Below are positions 8,261 to 15,000 of a DNA stretch of 19,880 nucleotides, one piece after another. Location of the stretch: assembly GCA_044371535.1 (NCBI GenBank), contig JBILTL010000029.1, forward strand, positions 1 to 19,880, read 5' to 3'. The position numbers were made by a program, and so were the translations under genes. The DNA comes from CAIZGX01 sp044371535. GTDB taxonomy: Bacteria > Bacteroidota > Bacteroidia > Flavobacteriales_D > Sanyastnellaceae. Below the pieces are notes generated by a model. That model saw only the letters and a list, made by a program, of their open reading frames with translations. It ran no database searches and was not told the origin of the DNA. Each line of letters opens with the position of its first letter. Position 1 is the first letter of the stretch.

Positions 8261-9610
8261 ATGGCAAAGACTAAAACTTCATTTTTCTGTCAAAGTTGTG
8301 GCGCACAAAGCCCGAAATGGTTGGGCAAATGTCCTTCATGCAACGAATGGAACTCATTCGTTGAAGAGGTCGTGAACCGCGAATCGAATACTTCGAAAAT
8401 TCGTATCAAACCCAATGCACAACCAAAATCCATTTCAGACATTGAAATAGAAGAACGTAAGCGTTTTCCGCTTATCGATGGAGAGTTGAATCGAGTGTTA
8501 GGCGGAGGTATAGTTCCGGGTTCTTTGATCCTCTTTGGCGGTGAGCCGGGTATTGGAAAGTCTACCTTGCTTTTGCAAATGGCCCTTCAACAATTAAACT
8601 TCACGGTCTTGTATGTTTCGGGTGAAGAAAGCGAAGAACAAATTCAAATGCGCGCACAACGCTTAGGGTTCGACAATCCGCGTTGTATGGTACTCATGGA
8701 AACTTCGGTAGATCAGATTCTTCATCATTTGAATGAAGTGAAGCCGAATCTTGTTGTTATCGATTCCATACAAACCTTGCAAAGCGAAAGCGTTGAAAGT
8801 GCGCCAGGCAGTGTTTCTCAAGTGCGTGAGTGCACATTGCAGCTCATGAAATACGCTAAAGAAACGCACACCCCCATTTTCTTAATCGGACATATAACCA
8901 AGGAAGGAAGTCTTGCAGGACCAAAGGTCTTGGAACACATGGTCGATACCGTTCTTCAGTTCGAAGGAGATCGTCACCATATCTATCGCATTCTTCGCAG
9001 CCACAAGAATCGCTTCGGTTCTACGCATGAATTGGGTATCTATGAAATGTTGGGTTCCGGGCTGAAGGCCGTAGAAAACCCAAGTGATATTCTCATCGAT
9101 TCAAGCACCGAGCACCTTAGTGGTTCTGCCATAGCGGCTGCTATGGAAGGCGCACGTCCGATGATGATGGAAATACAAGCGCTCGTGAGCACAGCGGTTT
9201 ATGGAACGCCGCAACGCAGCACCACAGGATTCGATTTGCGAAGATTGAATATGCTGCTTGCCGTTTTGGAAAAACGATGCGGTTTCCGTTTAGGAATGAA
9301 AGATGTGTTTCTGAATATCGCAGGTGGAATTAAGATTGAAGATCCAGCTTTGGATTTGGCGGTCATCTCTGCGATTCTTTCCAGCAACGAAGACATTGCC
9401 ATTACACGAAAGGCTTGTTTCTGCGGGGAAGTAGGACTTAGCGGAGAGATTCGTCCGGTCTCGCGTTTGGACCAACGCATTCAAGAAGCAGCGAAATTGG
9501 GATTCGAAAAAATATATGTTTCTTCCTTCAATAAAATTCAATCGAGCGCAGCCATTGAAATTATTAAAGTTGGAAAAGTAGAGGAACTTTTTTCAGAAAT
9601 ATTCGCATAA
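8261..9610 (+). CDS. radA: DNA repair protein RadA (Sms), branch-migration ATPase
   Basis: RadA is a cytoplasmic RecA-like ATPase/helicase that processes branched intermediates in homologous recombination and DNA repair. At 449 residues it has the normal length. The N-terminal zinc finger has C10, C13, C24 and C27. The Walker A motif is GGEPGIGKST (93-102, Lys100) and Walker B is LVVIDS (164-169). The RadA-specific KNRFG motif is at 249-253. The C-terminal third is the Lon-protease-like domain (AMEGARPMMMEIQALVS, GEVGLSGEIRPV). All key residues are intact. The ATG at 8261 precedes the zinc finger directly and is the only sensible start. The gene follows the sigma operon on the same strand but has a candidate promoter of its own, and ends at a strong terminator shared with the convergent bacilliredoxin gene. 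Confidence 0.97.
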   Translation: MAKTKTSFFCQSCGAQSPKWLGKCPSCNEWNSFVEEVVNRESNTSKIRIKPNAQPKSISDIEIEERKRFPLIDGELNRVLGGGIVPGSLILFGGEPGIGKSTLLLQMALQQLNFTVLYVSGEESEEQIQMRAQRLGFDNPRCMVLMETSVDQILHHLNEVKPNLVVIDSIQTLQSESVESAPGSVSQVRECTLQLMKYAKETHTPIFLIGHITKEGSLAGPKVLEHMVDTVLQFEGDRHHIYRILRSHKNRFGSTHELGIYEMLGSGLKAVENPSDILIDSSTEHLSGSAIAAAMEGARPMMMEIQALVSTAVYGTPQRSTTGFDLRRLNMLLAVLEKRCGFRLGMKDVFLNIAGGIKIEDPALDLAVISAILSSNEDIAITRKACFCGEVGLSGEIRPVSRLDQRIQEAAKLGFEKIYVSSFNKIQSSAAIEIIKVGKVEELFSEIFA

Positions 9611-9612
9611 AA

Positions 9613-9636
9613 AAAGCCTCACCGAAGTGAGGCTTT
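9613..9636. terminator. Bidirectional intrinsic terminator between radA and the bacilliredoxin gene
   Basis: A perfect 10-bp stem (AAAGCCTCAC with GTGAGGCTTT) encloses a 4-base loop that reads CGAA on the plus strand and TTCG on the minus strand. A and T runs flank it, with seven T residues after the stem in the minus direction. It begins three bases after the radA stop and lies 17 bases beyond the end of the convergent minus-strand gene, so it should end both transcripts. Confidence 0.92.
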
Positions 9637-9653
9637 CTTCAACTAAAATAATC

Positions 9654-10067
9654 TTAACAAAACTCTTCGAACATTCCGTTCAAGTGAGCAGCAATCATAT
9701 CAGCCGTGCGGCCTTCAATGTGGTGACGCTCGATCATGTGTTGCAACTTTCCGTCTTTGAAAAGAGCAATACAAGGTGAAGATGGAGGGTAAGGTAACAT
9801 GAACTTTCTAGCCATGTCAACCGCATCTTTGTCTACACCTGCAAACGATGAAGCCAATTTCGTTGGTTTCTTTCCTTCGGTTTGAATGGCTTTCTTAACG
9901 CCCGGACGCATGCTTCCTGCCGCGCAGCCGCATACTGAATTCAATACCAAAAGGACAGTTCCTTCCGTGTTGATGGCATTGGTTACTAGGTCTGCTGAGG
10001 TTGCTTCTTCGAAGCCGATATTGGTTAATTCAGCGCGCATTGGCGCTACTAATTCTGGTGGATACAT
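9654..10067 (-). CDS. Bacilliredoxin, BrxA/BrxB (YphP/YqiW) family
   Basis: This 137-residue thioredoxin-fold protein matches the BrxA/BrxB family over its full length. In Firmicutes such proteins remove bacillithiol from S-bacillithiolated proteins, and bacillithiol is also made by many Bacteroidota. The start MYPPELVAPMRAELT and the redox motif VCGCAAG (Cys46-Gly-Cys48) are diagnostic. An SPC motif at about 97-99 occupies the cis-Pro loop region, and the protein ends in a Cys (C137). It is cytoplasmic with no signal peptide. The gene lies 54 bases downstream of selD on the same strand and has a -7 promoter box in the gap, so it may be expressed both from its own promoter and by readthrough. 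Whether this organism makes bacillithiol cannot be judged here. Confidence 0.93.
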   Translation of the reverse strand: MYPPELVAPMRAELTNIGFEEATSADLVTNAINTEGTVLLVLNSVCGCAAGSMRPGVKKAIQTEGKKPTKLASSFAGVDKDAVDMARKFMLPYPPSSPCIALFKDGKLQHMIERHHIEGRTADMIAAHLNGMFEEFC

Positions 10068-10081
10068 AATTATATTTTTTG

Positions 10082-10089
10082 CAAAGTTA
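10082..10089 (-). promoter_or_regulatory. Putative -7 promoter box (TAACTTTG) for the bacilliredoxin gene
   Basis: TAACTTTG on the minus strand fits TAnnTTTG and would place the start point about 10 bases before the ATG at 10067. A matching -33 TTTG was not found at the usual distance, so the box is weak evidence by itself. Confidence 0.35.
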
Positions 10090-10121
10090 TATCAAATTAA
10101 CACCTGTTGAAGTGACCTTGT

Positions 10122-11150
10122 TCACATTACTTCAAGATAAATTTCTTTGGCGTCTTGAAGTGAACCAATAACGGTAAAACTTTCGTTTTGAAGTGAGCAA
10201 AGTTTTTTCAATTCTTCTAATGCATCTGCTTTAAAAGCAACAAGCAATCCGCCCGATGTTTGCGGATCACAAAGCACCAACAACTGCTCGCCGCTGAGTG
10301 GGCTTGATTTGGGTTGAATGTTTTGAAAGTTTTTTGTTGTGATATCTGGAAAGATGAATTGTGCAACTGCGCGTTTTGCGGATTCTAGAACAGGAATGTT
10401 CTGATAGTCAATTTTGGCAGAGCATCCGCTGGCTTCGCACATTTCAATGAGGTGTCCTGCTAGTCCGAATCCTGTTATATCCGTCATCGCATGAACGCCA
10501 TCAACTTTCGCGAATTCAGCGCCAATGGAATTCACGTGTTTCATCTGTTGAATGAATTCTGCCTTTTCTTCTTCCGACAACAAGCCGCGCTTTCCCGCGG
10601 TGGAAGCGATTCCTAGACCAAGGGGTTTTGTTATCGCCACAAGATCGCCCACTTGTGCACCGTTGTTTTGTTTTAAATTTTTAATGGGTGCAATGCCGTT
10701 CACCGACAATCCAAAGAACGGTTCTGGACTTTCAACACTGTGTCCGCCCGCAATCTGAATTCCATTTTGAGCACACGTGTCTTTCGCTCCGCGCATAACT
10801 TCTCCAGCAATTTCTGCAGGAAGTTTTTCCAAGGGCCATCCTAAAATAGCCAAAGCCATGATTGGCTTTCCGCCCATGGCGTAGATGTCTGAAAGCGCAT
10901 TGGCCGCCGCTATACATCCGAAGTCGTAGGCGTCGTCTACCATGGGCATAAAGAAGTCCGTGGTTGAAAGCAACGCATCTGTTTCATTCAATGCATATGC
11001 GGCAGCATCGTCGTTGTTACTGTTTCCAATAAGTAGATTAAGATCGACTTGCGAAGTGCCGCAATGCGAAAGAATTTTAGTGAGGTCTGCAGGTGCGATT
11101 TTACAACCGCAACCGGATGCTTTGCTGAATTGCGTTAATGGATAATTCAT
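10122..11150 (-). CDS. selD: Selenide, water dikinase (selenophosphate synthetase) SelD
   Basis: SelD makes selenophosphate from selenide and ATP, releasing AMP and phosphate; it is the selenium donor for tRNA 2-selenouridine and for selenocysteine. The 342-residue protein aligns by eye with the E. coli enzyme throughout. The catalytic pair is GCGCK, with Cys14 and Lys17 (E. coli Cys17 and Lys20). Metal-binding aspartates are present at 48 (DDAA), 88 (LSDIYAMGG) and 224 (MTDITGFG). TKPLG and CDPQTSGG are also conserved. This is the Cys form, with no in-frame TGA, so it does not itself need selenocysteine. Its ATG overlaps the mnmH stop as ATGA, indicating translational coupling with the enzyme that uses its product. 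No selenocysteine-incorporation genes are in view. Confidence 0.97.
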   Translation of the reverse strand: MNYPLTQFSKASGCGCKIAPADLTKILSHCGTSQVDLNLLIGNSNNDDAAAYALNETDALLSTTDFFMPMVDDAYDFGCIAAANALSDIYAMGGKPIMALAILGWPLEKLPAEIAGEVMRGAKDTCAQNGIQIAGGHSVESPEPFFGLSVNGIAPIKNLKQNNGAQVGDLVAITKPLGLGIASTAGKRGLLSEEEKAEFIQQMKHVNSIGAEFAKVDGVHAMTDITGFGLAGHLIEMCEASGCSAKIDYQNIPVLESAKRAVAQFIFPDITTKNFQNIQPKSSPLSGEQLLVLCDPQTSGGLLVAFKADALEELKKLCSLQNESFTVIGSLQDAKEIYLEVM

Positions 11151-12178
11151 GAAAGAAGTTTTTCTTTAGCTGCTATAATTTCGTGCAAGCCTAATGATTC
11201 GTCTATTGGAACGTTCACGAATTTGGGTTGAAAGGAAAGCTTGATTCTACCTAGGTCGTAGGCCTTGTCGTAGTAATGCATAAGTAAATTCAACCATTCA
11301 TTTTTGTCACCGTTCTCGATGGCTTCGATGGCTTTTTTATTGGCCTCTAGACCCATCCGTTTCGTTAAGAGTTGAGTCTTTTCAATTAGCTCTTCGTTTG
11401 AAAAGCATCCGTAGTTTTTCATTAAAAAATGAAAACGGTTTTCGAAGGAAGGTTCAATTTCAATGCGAGGCGATTTTACTATTCGGTTGAAGATGGAATC
11501 AGGAACTCTGATCTTTCCAATGAATCGACTTTCGTTTTCGTACCACACGGGTAAGTTCTTTTTCAATTCGAAATAAAGTGCGTGAGCAAGATTGTTTTCG
11601 AACTGTTCTTGTGAGGGCTGTTCCGGCAATCCGAGTGAACCGAAAGCAGAGCCTTTGTGATGAGCGAGGCCTTCCAAATCGATGACAGATTCCCCTTCAT
11701 TTTTCAAACCGAATAAACGTTCGGTTTTTTGCGAGCCGGTTTTTCCTGAGAGAACAACAGAGGTATGCTCGCGAATAAATTTTTCAAGACACCAGTTGCG
11801 GTAGCGCTTGTAGCCGTCTTTCAAACGATAAACTTCAATGCCTTCTTTCGACAGTAGGTCACTGAAAATTTGACTGCGCATTCCACCACGGGCGCAATAG
11901 ACAACAATTTTATTTTCCTTAACGAATGTCTTCGCTTGCGCAACAAGTTGATCGAACAAGGGTGAAACCAATTTGTACCCCAATTCAACAGCAGAGTCTT
12001 TTCCTTCCTGCTTGTATGAAGTTCCAACAAGAACGCGATGTTCGTTGTTCAGTATAGGAATATTGAAAGCGCCAGGAATGTGACCTGCATGAAACTCACC
12101 TTCACTTCGAACATCAATCCAATTCAGTTCTTGAAGCGGAAATTCAGAATCGTCTAACGGAAAGAGGGTGTGACTCAT
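11147..12178 (-). CDS. mnmH: tRNA 2-selenouridine synthase MnmH (SelU/YbbB)
   Basis: MnmH replaces the sulfur of 2-thiouridine at the wobble position of Lys, Glu and Gln tRNAs with selenium, using selenophosphate and passing through a geranylated intermediate. The 343-residue protein has an N-terminal rhodanese domain (about 1-130; IDVRSEGEFHAGHIPGAFNI) with the catalytic Cys95 in YCARGGMRS. A P-loop domain follows at 140-343. The P-loop reads GKTGSQKT (145-152), so Gln150 stands where the Walker A pattern GxxxxGK[ST] has glycine; Lys151 and Thr152 are kept. The downstream part (VIDLEGLAHHKGSAFGSLG) is typical of the family. The gene overlaps rnr upstream and selD downstream, each by the four bases ATGA. 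The pairing with selD makes the assignment firm; the effect of the P-loop change is unknown. Confidence 0.95.
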   Translation of the reverse strand: MSHTLFPLDDSEFPLQELNWIDVRSEGEFHAGHIPGAFNIPILNNEHRVLVGTSYKQEGKDSAVELGYKLVSPLFDQLVAQAKTFVKENKIVVYCARGGMRSQIFSDLLSKEGIEVYRLKDGYKRYRNWCLEKFIREHTSVVLSGKTGSQKTERLFGLKNEGESVIDLEGLAHHKGSAFGSLGLPEQPSQEQFENNLAHALYFELKKNLPVWYENESRFIGKIRVPDSIFNRIVKSPRIEIEPSFENRFHFLMKNYGCFSNEELIEKTQLLTKRMGLEANKKAIEAIENGDKNEWLNLLMHYYDKAYDLGRIKLSFQPKFVNVPIDESLGLHEIIAAKEKLLS

Positions 12179-14304
12179 TTGTCTGCCAAAATATAATCGA
12201 GTGTTCGTTGATCAATATTTCCATCGACAACAAGAATTTTTATTTGATCTCCCAATCTGAATTCGTGTTTGCGTTTCAGTCCGCGAACCACATACTCTTC
12301 AGGAGAGAAGGTGTATTGGTCGCCTGTCATAGTATCGAGCGGAATCAATCCTTCGCAACGTGTTTCGTTTACTTCAGCATACATGCCCCAGTTTGCTAAT
12401 CCGGAAATAGTTGCTTCGAAAATTTGTCCTTTGCGTTCAAGCATGTATTCAACTTGCTTGTACTTGATGCTTGCGCGTTCCGCTTCAGAAGCGCGTTTCT
12501 CCATGGCTGAAGAATGTTGGCAATGCAGTTCGTATTCGTTTTCATTCACCGGATTTCCTTGATCGAGGTAATGTTGCAATAGTCTGTGAACCATCACATC
12601 TGGGAATCTTCGAATAGGTGAAGTGAAGTGTGTGTAATAATCGAATGCCAATCCGAAGTGACCAATGTTGTGCGTGCTGTATGCCGCTTTAGCCATGCTG
12701 CGAACAGCCATGGTTCGAACAGAAGACTCTTCGGGTTGCCCGTCGACCAATTCAATAATTGCTTTGATTTCGCTTTGCTCTTCGCTGCGAACAACCTTTG
12801 GAAGTTTGTACCCCAAGTGTTTTAAGAACGTTTTCAGTGAAGCCATTTTCTCTGGACTTGGCTCATCGTGCACGCGATAAACAAACGGCAAAATCATTCC
12901 GTTTTTCGGATGACCAATGAAGAAAGCTACTTCGCGATTTGCGAGCAACATAAAGTCTTCAATCAATTGATTGGAATCTTTCATTCGTTTGATGAAAACA
13001 CCAACAGGCTTTCCTTTTTCATCGAGTTGAAACTTCACTTCTTCCGAATCGAAATCGATACTTCCTGCGGCATATCTTTTCGCTCTTAATTTTTTCGCAA
13101 TTCCATCGAGGTGAAGGATTTCATCTGCAAAGTCACCGCCTTTTCCTTCAATTCTTTCCTGCGCTTCTTCATACGTGAATCGTCTGTCGGAATGAATAAC
13201 AGTGCGTCCGAACCAACGGTTCAGCACATCTCCGTTGTCATTCATTTCAAACACCGCACTGAAGCACAATTTGTCTTCGTTCGGACGAAGCGAGCAGAGG
13301 AAATTTGAAAGCTTTTCTGGAAGCATTGGAATGGTGCGGTCTACCAGGTAAACACTGGTAGCGCGAAGCGTAGCTTCTTTGTCTATGAGTGAATTCGGTT
13401 GCACATAGTGACTCACGTCTGCAATGTGCACACCTACTTCTAAATTTCCATTTGGGAGTTTTTGATATGAGAGTGCATCATCGAAATCTTTCGCGTCGAA
13501 AGGGTCAATGGTGAACGTTGGAATGCCGCGCATGTCGCGACGTTTCGCAATTTCTTCTTTTGTTATTTCAGATGGAATGGCTTCGGCTTCGAGGTGAACG
13601 GCTTCAGGAAATTCAGTCGGTAAATCGAATTCCAAAATGATGGCGTTCATCTCTACCAAGTGCGAGCCCGGTTGTCCGAGCACTTGAACAACCTTTCCGA
13701 TTGGCTTATGCTCGGGGTTGTCCCACGAGATCATTTCAACCGCTACTTTATCGTTTTGAATTGCACCGTGTAATTCATCTTTCGGAATGAAAAAATCGAC
13801 ATGAATTTTTTTATCGGAAGGAAGGAGGAATGCATGTTCCTTGTATCGCTCTATTGTTCCAACGTATAGTTTTTTTCTTCGTTCCACCACGCGAACAATA
13901 TTGCCTGAAGGTCTTCTCTTGCGCGGAATGAGCTGTATTTCCACCAAGTCGCCATTCAAAGCGAATCCGGTCCTTCCTTTTTCAATTTCTACATCGTCTT
14001 CAATTCCGGGAACGGTAACGTAGCCTTTTCCGTAACGATTGATTTCGATTGTGCCTTGAACGAGGTTCTTCGGTGCGTCCTTCAAAATATATTTTCCGCG
14101 CTCAACTTCTCTTAAGGTTCCGTTATCTGCTTCTTCTAAAAGTATTTCGTAGATAAGTGTGCGAACGCCGGCATCTGAAATGCCAAGGGCTGCGCTCACT
14201 TGTTTGTGATTCACAGCGGTTTCCGGAGCACGTTCAAAGAGGTCAATGACTTCTTTTCTTAAGTCGCGTTTAAAGTTTCCGAATTTGTTTTTTTTCTTTC
14301 CCAT
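12175..14304 (-). CDS. rnr: Ribonuclease R, 3'-5' exoribonuclease
   Basis: RNase R degrades structured RNA processively from the 3' end and takes part in RNA turnover and quality control. From the ATG at 14304 the product has 709 residues. It has a basic N-terminus, a winged-helix domain (AALGISDAGVRTLIYEILLE), two cold-shock-type domains, the catalytic RNB domain, and a C-terminal S1 domain (FEATISGLANWGMYAEV). The RNB metal-binding motif DPFDAKDFDDA starts at Asp267, with the conserved acidic residues Asp267, Asp273, Asp275 and Asp276 present. HYTHFTSPIRRFPDVMVHR-type RNB sequence is present near the end in the variant YYTHFTSPIRRFPDVMVHR. An ATG at 14328 would add eight residues but sits against a promoter-like box, so the later ATG is favoured. 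The gene heads the rnr-mnmH-selD group and overlaps mnmH by ATGA. Confidence 0.95.
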   Translation of the reverse strand: MGKKKNKFGNFKRDLRKEVIDLFERAPETAVNHKQVSAALGISDAGVRTLIYEILLEEADNGTLREVERGKYILKDAPKNLVQGTIEINRYGKGYVTVPGIEDDVEIEKGRTGFALNGDLVEIQLIPRKRRPSGNIVRVVERRKKLYVGTIERYKEHAFLLPSDKKIHVDFFIPKDELHGAIQNDKVAVEMISWDNPEHKPIGKVVQVLGQPGSHLVEMNAIILEFDLPTEFPEAVHLEAEAIPSEITKEEIAKRRDMRGIPTFTIDPFDAKDFDDALSYQKLPNGNLEVGVHIADVSHYVQPNSLIDKEATLRATSVYLVDRTIPMLPEKLSNFLCSLRPNEDKLCFSAVFEMNDNGDVLNRWFGRTVIHSDRRFTYEEAQERIEGKGGDFADEILHLDGIAKKLRAKRYAAGSIDFDSEEVKFQLDEKGKPVGVFIKRMKDSNQLIEDFMLLANREVAFFIGHPKNGMILPFVYRVHDEPSPEKMASLKTFLKHLGYKLPKVVRSEEQSEIKAIIELVDGQPEESSVRTMAVRSMAKAAYSTHNIGHFGLAFDYYTHFTSPIRRFPDVMVHRLLQHYLDQGNPVNENEYELHCQHSSAMEKRASEAERASIKYKQVEYMLERKGQIFEATISGLANWGMYAEVNETRCEGLIPLDTMTGDQYTFSPEEYVVRGLKRKHEFRLGDQIKILVVDGNIDQRTLDYILADK

Positions 14305-14329
14305 AATAATCTTCCGAAAGGTAACCATT

Positions 14330-14337
14330 CAAAAATG
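14330..14337 (-). promoter_or_regulatory. Putative -7 box (CATTTTTG) for the rnr-mnmH-selD operon
   Basis: CATTTTTG on the minus strand matches TAnnTTTG except in its first base. A start point about four bases downstream would lie at or inside the ATG at 14328, which argues for translation from the ATG at 14304 with a leader of about 20 bases. No clear -33 element was found. Confidence 0.35.
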
Positions 14338-14357
14338 AAGTTGGGGGTATTTCCTGT

Positions 14358-14365
14358 TATTTTTG
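14358..14365 (+). promoter_or_regulatory. Putative -7 box (TATTTTTG) for the GNAT gene
   Basis: TATTTTTG is a full match to TAnnTTTG and ends four bases before the ATG at 14370, so the predicted mRNA would be leaderless. A TTG at 14341-14343 is 14 bases upstream, closer than the usual -33 spacing. The divergent rnr box lies just 20 bases away on the other strand. Confidence 0.4.
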
Positions 14366-14369
14366 GAAT

Positions 14370-14873
14370 ATGAATGACTCTACGTTTGAATTGCGATTGT
14401 TGGAAGGTGAAGAATTGAAAGTGGTGAGAGCATTGGCCTACGACATTTGGCCGCGGGTATATGATTACATGATTTCTCAAGATCAGATCAGTTACATGCT
14501 TTCTTCTATGTATGATTTAGATAAACTGAAGGAACAGTGGTTGGAAGGAGTGAAGTTTGTTGTGTTGGAAGTAGAAGGTATTCCGCAAGGATTTGTGGCT
14601 TTTGAGGAAAAGGAAGAATGCATCTTCCTTCAGAAATTGTATTTACGCCCAGAAATGCAAGGCAAAGGGTATGGTAAAAAAATGCTTCAAGTGGCAATAG
14701 ATTTTGCGACCGATTGTAAGAAGCCGTTCATTGAGCTCACTGTGAATCGCAATAACAAGTTTCTTAATTTCTATTTGAGCAATGGTTTTCAGATCAAAGA
14801 AGAGAAGGACTTCGACATAGGCGGCGGTTATTTCATGAACGATTATATCCTCTCGCTTGCCGTCATCGCGTAG
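14370..14873 (+). CDS. GNAT family N-acetyltransferase
   Basis: This 167-residue cytoplasmic enzyme should transfer an acetyl group from acetyl-CoA to an amine; the acceptor is unknown. The acetyl-CoA-binding motif A is LYLRPEMQGKGYGKKML, with the Q/RxxGxG/A signature at Q97-G98-K99-G100-Y101-G102. The strand before it (FVAFEEKEECIFLQKL) and the later FIELTVNRNNKFLNFYLSNGF, including the N-x-x-x-x-x-FY pattern, complete the fold. Length is normal for a single-domain member. It stands alone, divergent from rnr and in front of the giant secreted-protein gene. Its last codons and TAG stop lie inside a 13-base repeat array, so the C-terminal residues (AVIA) are partly repeat-encoded. Confidence 0.9.
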   Translation: MNDSTFELRLLEGEELKVVRALAYDIWPRVYDYMISQDQISYMLSSMYDLDKLKEQWLEGVKFVVLEVEGIPQGFVAFEEKEECIFLQKLYLRPEMQGKGYGKKMLQVAIDFATDCKKPFIELTVNRNNKFLNFYLSNGFQIKEEKDFDIGGGYFMNDYILSLAVIA

Positions 14874-14913
14874 CGTCATCCCGTAGGGTCATCGCGTAGC
14901 GTCATCCACGAAG
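14862..14913 (+). repeat. Four tandem 13-base units, each a mini-hairpin
   Basis: The units are GTCATCGCGTAGC, GTCATCCCGTAGG, GTCATCGCGTAGC and GTCATCCACGAAG, with units 1 and 3 identical. Across each junction a 3-bp stem with a 3-base loop can form: CGC-GTA-GCG, CCC-GTA-GGG, CGC-GTA-GCG and CAC-GAA-GTG, each preceded by TCAT or TCATC. Both stem arms change together between units. The first unit contains the GNAT stop codon. There are no spacers, so it is not a CRISPR array. Confidence 0.85.
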
Positions 14914-14938
14914 TGTTAATTTGTTAACAGATTGTTCA

Positions 14939-14968
14939 TTTGTAGAGCCTTGAACTTCAGTATTTTTG
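14939..14968 (+). promoter_or_regulatory. Bacteroidota promoter for the giant secreted-protein gene
   Basis: A -33 TTTG at 14939-14942 and a -7 TATTTTTG at 14961-14968 are separated by 18 bases, close to the consensus spacing for the Bacteroidota housekeeping sigma factor. The predicted leader before the ATG at 15001 is about 28 bases. This is the best promoter in the window. Confidence 0.6.
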
Positions 14969-15000
14969 CTGTCCAAACCTCTCAATTTACACTTTCATTT

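Noticed and set aside
10122..11150. Selenocysteine-containing SelD
   Set aside because: The active-site position is an ordinary Cys codon and there is no in-frame TGA.
14305..14328. ATG at 14328 as the rnr start
   Set aside because: It lies one base from a promoter-like box, so it would be at or before the predicted transcript start; the ATG at 14304 gives the usual basic N-terminus.
14862..14913. CRISPR array
   Set aside because: Units are 13 bases, directly adjacent, with no spacers and no cas genes.
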